Of a DNA stretch of 64,000 bases, positions 42,708 through 53,799 are shown piece after piece. The notes under the pieces are model-generated. The model was not told where the DNA came from. It did no database searches and saw nothing but the letters and a program-made list of their open reading frames with translations. Each line of letters starts with the position of its first letter. Positions within the stretch are counted from its first letter, which is position 1. The position numbers were made by a program, and so were the translations under genes. Location: positions 1,510,102 through 1,574,101 of the forward strand of contig CM040453.1 of assembly GCA_022749755.1 (NCBI GenBank), written 5' to 3'. Source of the stretch: Azadirachta indica (lineage: Eukaryota > Streptophyta > Magnoliopsida > Sapindales > Meliaceae).

Positions 42708-45054
42708 TTAGGAAACTATTAAGACATAAGTCATGTTTTCTGCTTCATGCCTCTTTGTTTCAAACATCTCAGATGACAGATACCGCTCTCCGGAGCTTGG
42801 AAAGATCACTTGCACAAATCAAAAACAGGGAAAGAAACAAGTTAAATAGAAAAACTATTCTTTTTCATCTTTACAATGCTGATGAAATCAATTGGAGAAT
42901 TTAAATGAGCTTACAGTAACGAGTTTTCCAATGTTTTCAGCCCTTTTTTCTACCTTAATTGTAGCAACTGCAATTGTGCCAGATGATATCCTAACCTGCA
43001 ATATTTATAAATAAACACCATAAGCTTACAGAAGAACAACATTTTCTTTTTCTTTTCTTTTTTTTTTTTCAAATAAGAAGAACATATGTTCATGCTTATA
43101 GAATTAAAAATCTTTTGCCTACTTTTTCTCAATGGTGATTTGCCAAGAAGACACCTTTTAAAAGAGACTTGAAGAGTTGCAAACTTACCAGTGAACTTTC
43201 TTTCGCAACCATAAGCTTAGTTGTTCAAATAGCTTCGTCGCTTGATACCTTAAGATTTAAAATTGTTATTGTACTCTCACAGATCATGGGAATCAAAAAC
43301 AAAATGCAAAAAAAAAGGAACTAAAGAACATAAAAAGTGACTCGTGTGTTTATGTAAAGAGTAGGTCAGTTTAAAAGAATTTGGAAAGCTTACTAAAACG
43401 ACTTTATCAAGGATGCTGACATCTAGAACACTGGGAATGAAGCCAACACCGAGTCCTTGAATTTTATGATGGCCTATAACCATAACACATTATGCCAAAA
43501 TAAATATCCAATGCCATAGAATCTAAAAAGGTCAGTGGTTGAAAGTAGAACAAGAAAAGAAATAAAGCAAATGTAATGACTAATGAGTTTGCATAACCCA
43601 CCAGGATTTTCGCCATTCAGAATTGCACTTTCAGCTAGTTCAACACCATAAGCTGATAATAAAAAACATAAACCAACAACATAGAAATCAAGAATTTTGA
43701 CGAAAACTAATGTATTAAGTAAACACAGACCTTGATCTTTGGATTTTTGTCCTTAAGGAACTTGCCAACTTTAGATAATGTACCCCCAGTTCTTATCCCG
43801 GATACAAGTATATCAACTTTCCCTTGCATGGCTTCCCAAATTTCTAATCCTATTGTTTCATGATGAGTCTACATCATATACTGATTGATTAGTGTACATA
43901 TATTAAGTAACCATATGGCCTCGAAAAGCACAAATGTTCACCAAAATACCTTTGGGTTGGCAGGATTTTTGAATTGATGTGAATTAAAACTGTTGGGTAT
44001 CTTCTTCAACAGGTCTTTGACTACACAAAATTCTTCATCAAAACCCATCTCTGGATTTGTTTGGATCAATTCAGCTTCATATGCTCGAGAATGATTCTCT
44101 TTTCGATGCTCATGTAAGCAGGCATGACAACAATGAACTTGTAGCCCCTTGCTGCTACAATGCATGCCATTTCTATGTCAGTATTTCCACTTTTACACTT
44201 AATAAGGACAGCCTTCATCCACCAATTGAAAACAGTGTAGTCTAAAAAATATAACTTTAGAATAAAAGATATTATTCAAAGTTACGACTTCTTTCTCTCT
44301 CAAAATTAATTCATAATTTGGTCATTTTTTACTAACAGAACAATCAAAAAATTGCCCAAGAATTGTGACATGCACGCAAGGTTGAAATCCTGTAGATGAA
44401 AAGCTGGAAGGAAACTTAATTAAGAAGCGTATGTCAATGTTCTCTTGGTAGAAGAAAAAGAGTTCAATGAAAAACCTTCCCTGGCGTGATAAGGCCCTTC
44501 TCTTCGACATCCTTGATCATACTATATGCAATCATGTACATCAATATTCGAAAACCAGCTTGTATGAATTTCAAGCTTAAATTTTTTTAATAAATACTTG
44601 TAATTAAAGCTAATTACTGATAAGATGGTAATTTTCAATATCAAATACATAAAAGAAATGACCAAAAGAAGGATCTAACAAAAGATTCATGGGAGTGAAG
44701 ATTCAAATGATTACCTATCTTTGACACTAGAACAAGGTTCCATCATCTCTAGCTTAATAGCAATACGCGCCATGCAACCATCCATGATATTATTGAGGTA
44801 TACAATCGGGGTACTGCCTAACAACTGAGAATAAGTATGCATCAATTGAGAAAATTTCGCAAAATGTGAGAGAAAACATCAAAATCTGAATTACAAAAAA
44901 AGGAAGCTTACTTCAGTTACATCATTTGCAATGGCACACTTCTCTCTTCCTATTTTCCCTCAGCTAATAAGCAAAACATCAAAATCTGAATTACAGATGA
45001 AGGAAGCTTACTATCAATTACATCATGTGCAATGGCACACTTCTCTCTTCCCAT
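42708..45054 (-). pseudogene. Cysteine synthase-like pseudogene (third copy)
   Basis: Exon remnants in normal order on the minus strand: exon 1 (KCAIANDVTE near 44905-44955), exon 2 ([27 protein letters not shown] near 44720-44830), exon 3 near 44475-44525, exon 4 near 43950-44215, exon 5 near 43730-43865, exon 6 near 43600-43660, exon 7 ([16 protein letters not shown]) near 43395-43475, exon 8 near 43190-43260, exon 9 near 42915-42995, exon 10 from about 42820 to a TAA at 42708. Defects: the substrate loop TSGNTG has become KSGNTD, the exon 3 acceptor AG is gone, GIGTGG is GIRTGG, exon 8 has an in-frame TGA after the SSDEAI block, and the downstream exon 1 copy lost its ATG. It is more diverged than the other two copies. 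Confidence 0.85.
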
Positions 45055-45070
45055 TTTCCCTCAGCTGATA
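44871..45070. repeat. 100-bp tandem duplication covering exon 1
   Basis: Two copies at exactly 100-bp spacing (AAAATCTGAATTACA at 44881 and 44981). Each contains exon 1 of the cysteine synthase pseudogene. In gene direction the upstream copy (44971-45070) keeps an ATG at 45052-45054, followed by GREKCAIAHDVID, while the downstream copy has ATA at that place but the better VTE end. Confidence 0.8.
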
Positions 45071-46249
45071 AACAGTTGCAAGTTTTCAAAAATTAAGTAT
45101 CAAAAATTAAACTAGACGGCTCAGAAGAACATAATAAACTAGTAGTTCAAAAATTATGATCAAGAAAGTGGTATCAGTATAACAAAGTTTAAAGTACCCA
45201 AAAGCAGCCCCTGCAGCAACTCAGAATCACTGAATTGTCAAATTTATGCATGCAATCATAGTTGTTTGTAACTAACAAAATAAAAAAAAAGATTGTAGGT
45301 AAATGGACTGTAATTAATATAGCCTTAAAATGGAATGCAAGATGTATTTATTCCCATAATTGCTTTTCGTCTGTTCCTACAAGAGGTGCATTTAGCAATT
45401 ATATAAAAGAAGAGAATATGCTTAATAAAAGAATTATGTTAAGAGGTAGGAAGATTTGGTTTCTTAGATAGTAAAGAAAGACTATGTGAACTATGAAACC
45501 ATTTGCTTGATGAGTATGATCTTGAAACCACTTACTTAAGTAAAATGTATTAATTGCAAAGCAAGGTTGTACAAATGCCTAATTAACTATTTTTCATTAT
45601 GGAATTAATAAGGATAGCTTTAAGAGTACTTTTAGGTAAAATTTTTCAATACGATGGAGTTTGTTGCAAATAGCTACAACCTGACTGGTTGAACTTGTAC
45701 ATTAGGTAATTAAAAAAAAAAAAGAAAGAGATAACTAATATTTATCACTCAATTGATAATTACTATATTTATCACTCACTCATACTATTTCACAACTCTG
45801 ACTTGTTGAAATTCCAGTCATACACATTATCAGTAGATTGGGCATTTATATATTGTAATTAAAAATGTTTAGCTACTTATAGCATGTCAATAATATGGTG
45901 AAGGAAATTCATGAAGATTATCCCCAAAACCTTAGAAAATTTTGGCATCCCTAGCAAAACTTGACATTTAGTGTTCTAATTTATATTGTGAAGAGTTTTG
46001 AAAACGAAATCGACATGGAGATGCGTTCAATTATTTTAAATTATGCTTGATGGTATTTAAATTTCTTTCAAATACAATTATTCTTTTTACTTCAATTAAA
46101 GCAATGATTTGATTGGAAGAGGTTAGCACAAGAAATTAAATTACATAACGGATAATAAACATAAGAGTTCAATAAATTTAGGGAACAAAAATAATGTAAA
46201 GACTTATGTGCTAAGTTTAAGCATAGCTTTCTCTTTTCTACAACCTTTT
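45071..46249. other. AT-rich intergenic, nothing recognised
   Basis: No coding similarity or clear repeat structure seen. The ORF at 45262-45471 has low-complexity composition and no family resemblance. Confidence 0.5.
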
Positions 46250-46990
46250 AACATTGGCTTTTTAATTATTTAACCGTGATCAGGAGGCGAAATTAAAAAC
46301 TTCCCCAATCCTCTTTGACTTCTCTGACATAAATTTCTCGTAAATTTGAATGTGAAATAAAATCCCTAGTGTAGATGTAGTAGTCGTGCATGGCTGCTCA
46401 ATTGGAATGAATAATGATGTACAAGGATTCAAGAACAGTGATCTATAATGGAACCCTTCAATTTCCAACCACTCCATCTGCGATCGATCATGCAGTCTGA
46501 AAATCCTCCACATCCACTGATCCATAGTGAATAATGCAACTAATAAATTTTCATTACACTCAACCAAATGAACACGTAAGACCTGAAAAGTGCTTCTATT
46601 CAAGGGATAAAAATGTAGTTGTTCCCACTTTCTTTGTGCGGTGTCAAACGCACCAATATCAGCATTATTTAAGTACTATCGTAGATATATAAATCCCTCT
46701 ACATGTTCTATAACGTTAATCTTTACATACGGAGTAACTGGAAATAAGAACTTTTTCTAGCGTTTGTCTCCAAGTTTAAGCCTGCTGATAAAATTTTTTC
46801 TCTCTACTACTCCCACTGCAAATATCTTACAATTAGGTGAATTTGGACTAATAGTAAACGTTGCACGATAAGGATATATTGGAACGTCAAATTTCAATTT
46901 CAATTTTGGTAATTGAATAATATGATTACTGAAAGGATTGTAGAAGAAGAGTGCATTAGTAGCACGTGACGGTTTTTCTTCAGGAATATA
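46250..46990 (-). pseudogene. F-box/DUF295 (KIB1-4 beta-propeller) relic
   Basis: The minus strand reads ALFFYNPFSNHIIQLPKL, then an in-frame stop after RLKLGDKR, another stop before YLNNADIGAFDTAQRKWEQL, then FTMDQWMWRIFRLHDRSQMEWLEIE. The order (F.NP....I.LP, then W.....F.P, then FRLD...MEWVE) is that of the C-terminal domain of plant F-box proteins with DUF295, which act as SCF ubiquitin-ligase substrate adaptors. No N-terminal F-box is seen. At least two stops make it a pseudogene. Confidence 0.65.
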
Positions 46991-47042
46991 TGGAAATAGA
47001 TATTTGATTAATGACTTTGTTTATTTACATGATTTTTTTAGA

Positions 47043-47455
47043 TATTTGAGAAGATGGCCTCGGGCCCACGGGATTAATGAGCTTCATGTTAACAAGTCCA
47101 ATACCTAGTCAGCCTCATACGTCCTAATCAAGTCAGCTCAATAAGTTTCTGGTCACGCACTCCACAAGTGAGCCTAACAAAAAAAAATTCTTATAAAAAA
47201 AGAAAAACTAAGTTTAGAAGTTTTAATTTAAGGCAAGTTAAGATTCTATATGATACATTTCAGATTCTATGTAAATTCAAATTCTTAATACTACCAGAAG
47301 AAAGAAAGTTGTGCGTATATATATAGCCCTACCCATGTAGATAGGGGACGGAACTCAAATGAATTTAGCAGTAAAATTCTCTTTCCTTAAAAAGAAGCAA
47401 GAAAAACACAACTTTCACTGTGTGATATCGAGAGCTACAATTTACGGTATTAACA
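47043..47455 (+). repeat. 5' LTR of the gypsy element
   Basis: Begins TATTTGAGAAGATGGCC (the usual TG has become TA) and ends GGTATTAACA. It aligns along its length with 57210-57630, sharing AGCCCTACCCATGTAGAT and GAAGTTTTAATTTAA, with many substitutions. Confidence 0.8.
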
Positions 47456-47457
47456 GT

Positions 47458-47472
47458 TGGTGTCATCTGTGG
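47458..47472 (+). other. Primer-binding site, degenerate
   Basis: TGGTGTCATCTGTGG, two bases after the 5' LTR. It differs from the common gypsy form TGGCGCCGTCTGTGG by C-to-T or G-to-A changes, as expected from decay of methylated CG sites. Confidence 0.6.
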
Positions 47473-47503
47473 AAAATATCTACGATCGAAAAGCTATAGC
47501 TAT

Positions 47504-48790
47504 GACCAAGGAGCAAACACTTGTCAAAAGGCCACCATCAAAAAAGCCTCGTGAGGAGTATTGGTCGAATTCTAACATCCCTGTTACAACCAGCAAACAG
47601 CGATGCATAAAGTAGAAATAGACACAATTCCACTTGCATAGTAATTATGGGAAAGCGAACAAAGACATCAGGAGAAAAACAGGCAAATAAAGGCCTTGTA
47701 AGACAAAGCAGGAATGATAGAGAAGGAGATTGAGAATCTAAAGAGAATGATTTCAGGGGACAACGTCGATAGATGCAATCAGGCGAAGTTGGGATTTTCA
47801 GAGAATAAAGAGAGTATTTTCTCACCGACAATCCATCGCGAAGGGTCACCCCTCTGGAAAATGGGGAGTAAACAGTAGAGGCCGGGCGTAGAAACGTTGG
47901 AAAAGGGCCGAACAGAGAAACTGCTACCTGAAGGCCACAATGAAGAAATTCCTGTTCGCGATATGGAAATGCCTGATAAAAAACTAGCCCATGATTGACA
48001 CGAACGAAGTTAGGATAAAAGAAGACCCGAGTACAGTAGAGGTTCGGTAGATATACGAACTTATTTAAACCAAAAGCGCAAGAAGGATAGGGGTAAGGTT
48101 ATCACAGAGAAAACACTTGATCAGGCAATGCCTATTGCCAATCAAGTAATAAGTAGAAAAGAAATAGAGGAGAGGATCCGAGAGCTTACTGAGGAATTAC
48201 AAGCCCAAAGGGAAAAGGACAGACAGCAAGACGAAAACATATTAGAGGAGATAGAGCTCTCACTGAAATCCCCCTACTCGAAGGAAATATAGGATCTAGC
48301 CTTTCCCCAAAAATTTAAGATGCTCTAAATCCCGTCATATACAGGAAATACGAATCTGATGTTGCACCTTGATCTCTTTAGGGAATGATGATGATATAAG
48401 GATTAATAGAGTTGCAAATGTGCAGCCTATTCTCCCTAACTTTGGAAGGGCGAGCAAGACATTGTATAAAAATTTGAGGTTGTAGAGTGTGAAGAGTTTT
48501 GATTAGCTTTACAGACAATTCTTCAATGAGTTCAAAGGGGCAATAGCAGTTATAAAAAGCCCTAACTCGTTGTTGTTGATAAAAGAAGAGAGAGACGAAA
48601 CATAAAGAGTTTCATAAGGAGATATCATGAAGAGATTATGGAGGTTGAAGCTTTCTCACATCCTTTAGCATTTAAGGGGCCAAGAAAGGGCTAAGAATAA
48701 ATAGAAGATGATTTGTTGTCCACAAGCGAGCTGTGACTACTTATGAATAGGCTCGGAAGAAGATTTTTAAAGGAATCGAAATAAAGGATT
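47504..48790 (+). pseudogene. gag remnant of the gypsy element
   Basis: The leading ATG opens a short frame (TKEQTLVKRPPSKKPREEYW). Later pieces include a charged coiled-coil-like block (EEIEERIRELTEEL type, near 48160-48250) and the gag core words SVKSFD, YRQFFNEFKGAIA and SLLLIKEERDE around 48490-48600. Multiple stops interrupt it. Confidence 0.6.
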
Positions 48791-49516
48791 GAATGTTGTT
48801 TAAAAAAAAGGAGGAAAAATTAGAAAAACCTAGGGGTAGGAATCAAATAGTAAAACCGGATGACAGAAGGAGTTAGAGGGGCTAACAGCGGCCAAACCCC
48901 CGACCCCTTAAGAAGAAAGAAGACTTTCGACAATCACACTATGATGACAGATCTGAATAGAGGTAGGGTCACTGATTTTTCAATCTGTGAGATATCAAAG
49001 AGGAATGAAGCAACAAAAAGAGTTCCCTCCCCCACCAAGGGAAAGGGTTAAGAGGGTCACTTATTTCCAAGACAGAAAAATGTTTACAAAGCTGAATAAC
49101 CCTTTGTCAGTGATATATGATGAGATTAAGGATTCAGGCTTGCTACTTGAGCCTCGTCCATTAAGATCAGCATCAAATATTTACGATGAGAAAATAAGGT
49201 ATACGTTCCATCAAGACTACAAGCACATGATGTATTAGTATCTGGACTTGAGAGAGCAGGTTGAAATCCTTATGAGGAATAATTACCTAAATAGATATAG
49301 AGTGAAAATGTACAAAATAAGAGAAGAATCAGAACACAAGAAAATGAAATCAGAAGATCCAATTCATAAGAGCAAGGTAATTTTGGGAAGACCACAAGTA
49401 ACTTTAACAATGCACGGAAGAATTATTTGAGAAATTCATTACCAAATACTCTAGTGAACCATTACGTGATGAATGTCTAACCAGGAAAGAAACCCCGTTT
49501 ATCGTCAATTCCAATC

Positions 49517-49699
49517 ATGTTCACCGATAAAAATAAGGTGAGAATTAGTTACCCCCATGATGATCCCTTAGTAATAAATCTGAAAGTTGGCTCAGTTAAA
49601 ATTAATAGGATCTTAGTAGATACGGGGAACTCAATGAGCGAGATCAGTAGGTCACCCGAACATATTTTGCAGCCTCTTCAAAGCGATCCTATTATATAA
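49517..49699 (+). pseudogene. Aspartic protease remnant
   Basis: YPHDDPLVINLKVGSVKINR followed by ILVDTGNSMSEI. The catalytic DTG triad is present, in the LVDTG(S/N)S context of gypsy proteases. It stops early (TAA at 49697). Confidence 0.75.
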
Positions 49700-50174
49700 C
49701 AGCAAAACACACTAAAGAAGCAAACAATTAGGACACTAAACAATGGAAAGAGATAAATATGTTATAAAAGAATGTTGGGCAAGGTAAAATACGGCTAGTA
49801 GCCAAACCAGTGGAAAGATTGGAATCGGTATCCTTTGACCCCTCGAGGCCAGAATGGATGGTGAAAATTGGCTATCAACTGCCGAACGAAGAGAAAATGA
49901 AGCTGGTCATCTTTCTAAGAGAGCACGCAGATGTGTTTGCCTGAACCCATGAGGCTATGCCAAGAATTGATTTCAAAGTAATTTTTTATCGCTTGTCGAT
50001 AAATCCAATGTTTAAGCTCGAAAAGCAGAAGTGGAGAGTTTTTAACTAGAGAAGAGAAAAGTGATTGAAGAAGAAGTGGATAAGCTAATCGCGGCAGGAT
50101 TCATAAAAGAAGTATATTATCCAGATTAGGTAGCCAATGTGATAATGGTCAAGAAAGCCAATGAAAAATAAAGG

Positions 50175-50714
50175 ATGTGTGTTGATTTCACCGACCTGAA
50201 CAAGGCCTGTCCAAATAATAGTTTCTCAGTTCCACCAATAGATAAACTAGTAGACTTAATAGATGGACACAAGTTATTAAGTTTCATGAACATTTTTTTG
50301 GGATACAACCAGATCTGGATGCATCAAGTCGATCAAGAGAAAACTATGTTTATGATTGATAAGGGGTTATACTGTTACAAAGTGATGCCTCTTGGTTTAA
50401 AGAACGGGAGGGCAATATTTCAAAAGCTGGTAAATAGGGTTTTTAAACTTTTAATTAGGAGTACGATGGAGGTATACGTGGATGACATGATTACCAAATC
50501 ATGCACAATTGAAAATCACATTCATTATTTAAGGGAAATGTTTTTCCTACTTAGGAAATACAACATGAAGTTAAATCCTAAAAAGTGCGTGTTAGGAATC
50601 AACTCCGGGAAGTTCCTAAGGTTTATGGTTAGTGAACGAGGGATAAAGGTAAACCCTCAGAAGGTTCAAGTCATATTCGACATGAAATCCCTTACCATGT
50701 TAAAAGAGGTGTAG
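50175..50714 (+). pseudogene. Reverse transcriptase remnant
   Basis: Open for 179 codons: CVDFTDLNKACPNNSFSVPP, then IDKLVDLIDGHKLLSFMN, GLYCYKVMPLGLKN and the catalytic YVDDM. This is the gypsy RT palm. It is cut off upstream and downstream by stops, and FMNIFLGYNQI replaces the usual FMDAF.GYNQI, losing the first catalytic Asp. Confidence 0.85.
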
Positions 50715-50861
50715 GCTTTAATGAAGAGGTTAGTTGCGCTTAATAGATTTATCTTTAAAGTTACTGACAGATCCTTCCAATTTTTTCAGGTTATGAAGAA
50801 AGCAAAGTACATGGGGTAGATAAAGGAGTACGAAGACAGTTTCTAGGAGTTAACAACTTAT

Positions 50862-51083
50862 TTGGCGAATCTGCCTCATTTGGCCAACTTGCTGATTGGG
50901 GACACGCTATATTTGTATTTAGTAGTAACTGACCATGCAGTAAATTTGGTGCTAGTAAAAGAAGACAAAAGGACTCACCGGCCAATCTATTATACAAGTA
51001 AATTATTGCTAGATGCGGAAAAGAGATACTTACCCTTAGAGCAGTTGGCTTTCACACTAGTATTAGCGCTGCGGAAGTTGTGA
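50862..51083 (+). pseudogene. RNase H remnant next to RT
   Basis: LYLVVTDHAVNLVLVKEDK and RPIYYTSKLLLDAEKRYLPLEQLA match the RNase H domain that normally follows gypsy RT. It ends at a TGA shortly after. Confidence 0.75.
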
Positions 51084-51439
51084 CTATATTTCCAAGCACA
51101 CACTGTAGTGGTCCTCACTTATCAGCCTTCGCGACAAATACTATACAGGCTAAATTTCTCAAAAAGGTTGGTTAAATAGTCAATCGAGCTCACCAAATTT
51201 GATATAAGCCATATACCCTATAAGGCAATTAAAGCTTGAGCACTAGTAGATTTCATTACAGAAAGGTCAATCTCGTAAGAAATGGTGATACGAGAGATAA
51301 GCAAACTAACGATGCCTCAAAGTATTGAAAGTATAGAGTTAGGCGGGAAACCCTCTCAAACCTACTCAACGAAAACTGAAGTCGACAGTGTCCTGCCATC
51401 CGGCAATGCGACTGAACAGATTATGAGAAAGGAACAACG

Positions 51440-51584
51440 TGACTTGAAATTATGGCGCCTATACGTAGACGGGGCGTCGAACGTTCAAAGTGGAAGAGCT
51501 AACATAATTCTTATTAGACCAGGGAATGAAGAGTTAGCTTATGCCCTACAATTTGATTTTAAAGTGACCAACAACAAAGTATAG
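51440..51584 (+). pseudogene. Second, archaeal-type RNase H remnant
   Basis: WRLYVDGASNVQSGRANIIL followed by NEELAYALQFDFKVTNNK is the start of the additional RNase H (aRNH) typical of Tat-lineage elements; the YVDGAS motif carries the first catalytic Asp. Weak similarity continues to about 51790. Confidence 0.75.
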
Positions 51585-51789
51585 TATAAAGTTGAAGCTT
51601 TATTACCGACCTTGGCCTACCCTGTCAATTGGGGTGGAGTACCTTGAAGTAAGAGGAGCTACACAACTGGTGATGAACCAAGTTTCTACCAAGTTTTAGG
51701 CAAAAGGCGAAAGCATGAATACCTATCTTAGCAAGGTCGTGGAACTAGTAAAGTGCTTAAAGAGGGTAGTGGTAACCCAAATCCCGTAG

Positions 51790-52965
51790 ATGAAGAATGC
51801 CAAAGCAGATGCCTTAATCAACGCTACAAGGAAGATTTTCCACAATAATCCTTATGGAAGTGTTATGTCAAAAAATATAGAAAAAATAGAGGTAGAATTC
51901 AACCAGATTATTATGGCAGGCCAGGTTCAAACTTGGATGGATTCGATCCACAAATATATTCTTGAGGGAAAGTTGTCTGAGGATAGAAAAGAGGCTAGGA
52001 GAATTAAGAGCAGATCCTTGCAGTACTCGGTGATTGATGTCGTATTGTACAAGCGAGAATTTGAACTACCTTACTTACGATGTGTCAATGAGAAAGAGGC
52101 GGAATACGCGCTTAGAAAAGTCTACATGGGTAACTACGGCGACTATGGAGGAGGCAAGTCCTTAGCATATTGCATTCTGCGTCAAAGTATTATTGGCCGA
52201 CATTACACTGGGACGCGACGAAGATAACTTAATCTTGTCCAAGTTCTCCCACCACCTTTATGGAAACGAATATAATTTATCGGCTCGAGATCTCTCATAT
52301 ACTAATGGTTGACAACGGCAAATAGTTTGATAATGCAAGATTCAAAGAATTTTGCACCAACCTAAGTATCGACCTCAAGTTTGTGTCCCCTACTCATCTC
52401 AAAGTGAATTGGCAGGTGGAGGCAGTAAATAAGATTCAAGAAAGCATTAAAGAAATGACTTGATGATAAGAATGGGAGATGGGTAGATGAATTGTCTTAG
52501 GTTTTTTGGGCTTATCGAATGACAACAAGAACATTGACTGGTGAAACACCCTATTTACTAGCTTTTATTTTTGAAACAGTAATATCAATAGAAATCGAGG
52601 TACCCTGATTCAAAATAAGGTATTTTGATGAATTTAAGAACGATGAGGCAATGGAATTAAGTTTAAACTTGTTAGAAGAAAAACGCGATCAGGCAATTAT
52701 CAGGATGGCTACCTATCAATAAAGGATAGCGAAATACTATAATAAGAGGGTTTGTTCAAAAGGTTTTCGAGAAGAGGACTTAGTGTTGCGGCGAGTTACC
52801 CAAAATACTAAAATACTCAACAAAGGGGCCTCAGGAGCAAATTGGGAAAGTTTGCATAAGGTGACCAGGATTGCTAAGCCGGAAGTATATAAGTTACAAC
52901 ATCTAGATGGGAAAGAAGTTAAGAAGCCGTGGAATGCTGAGATATTAAAGAAGTATTTCCCTTGA
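51790..52965 (+). pseudogene. Integrase remnant
   Basis: The first block (51790-52227) resembles the zinc-binding region (LPYLRCVNEKEAEYALRKVY), with zinc-ligand His residues replaced. MVDNGKQFDN near 52303 is the core D-N-G motif. VFWAYRMTTRTLTGETPYLL near 52505 and SGANWESLHKVTRIAKPEVY near 52835 are late integrase blocks. There are many stops, and part of the core is missing. Confidence 0.7.
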
Positions 52966-53799
52966 TAAGATTATTACTTAAAAAAATCTAAGCTCAGTTC
53001 AGATCATACAATAATTGTTTAGTTATGTTACTTTGAGATTTCATAAAAAGATTTCACCTCAATTTATATCGAATACCAGTAATTTAAAAGTTGTTAAATT
53101 CTGGTTCTATTTGAAGATTGTGTAGCAAGGTCTGACCTTAGTTCAGACCCAACAACAAGCATTAAAAATAAGGAATTTCCTTGTCTTAAAAATTATTATT
53201 GCAAAAAGATTTGATCTCAGTGCAAATCAAACAGTAAAAATTTACCTATAACCTTAGTTCAGATCTGACCTTAAGTTCAGTTCAAATGATGATAATTTTC
53301 TTTAATTTAAAGAAATCACTGACCTGATCTCAGTTCAGAATGTGAAACGAGTAAGTTAAACAAATCTGATTATTACTATTATTTGGTTAAAGACAAGTTT
53401 TAGTCCACCTTAGTAAATCGATTTGATTATACAAACGTTGAATAAGAAAAAAAGAAGAAGTAGAAGTAAAAGTAACCATGCTTCTATTAGCAAAATAATT
53501 TTTTACACTTAATATAAGTTTTTGAAAATATATATATATATACAAGGGAACTAAAGAATTATGCATCATTCAGAGACGATATGGTGCCAAAGGTCTGGGT
53601 TTTACAGGAGGGGACGTGGTCAGATAAAGCTAAGTGGGATCAGGATCCTAAATAGACTTCTCGATAGAGGGCTCCTATGATTCTCGATTTCTGGTTGAAC
53701 TGGTCAGGGAATGTGGAGATCATCGAAAAGCCAATTCAGGTCATGTTTTTCATATTTCTTTACAAAGATCCTGCAGGCAAGCTTCAAAGCTTCCTTGGT

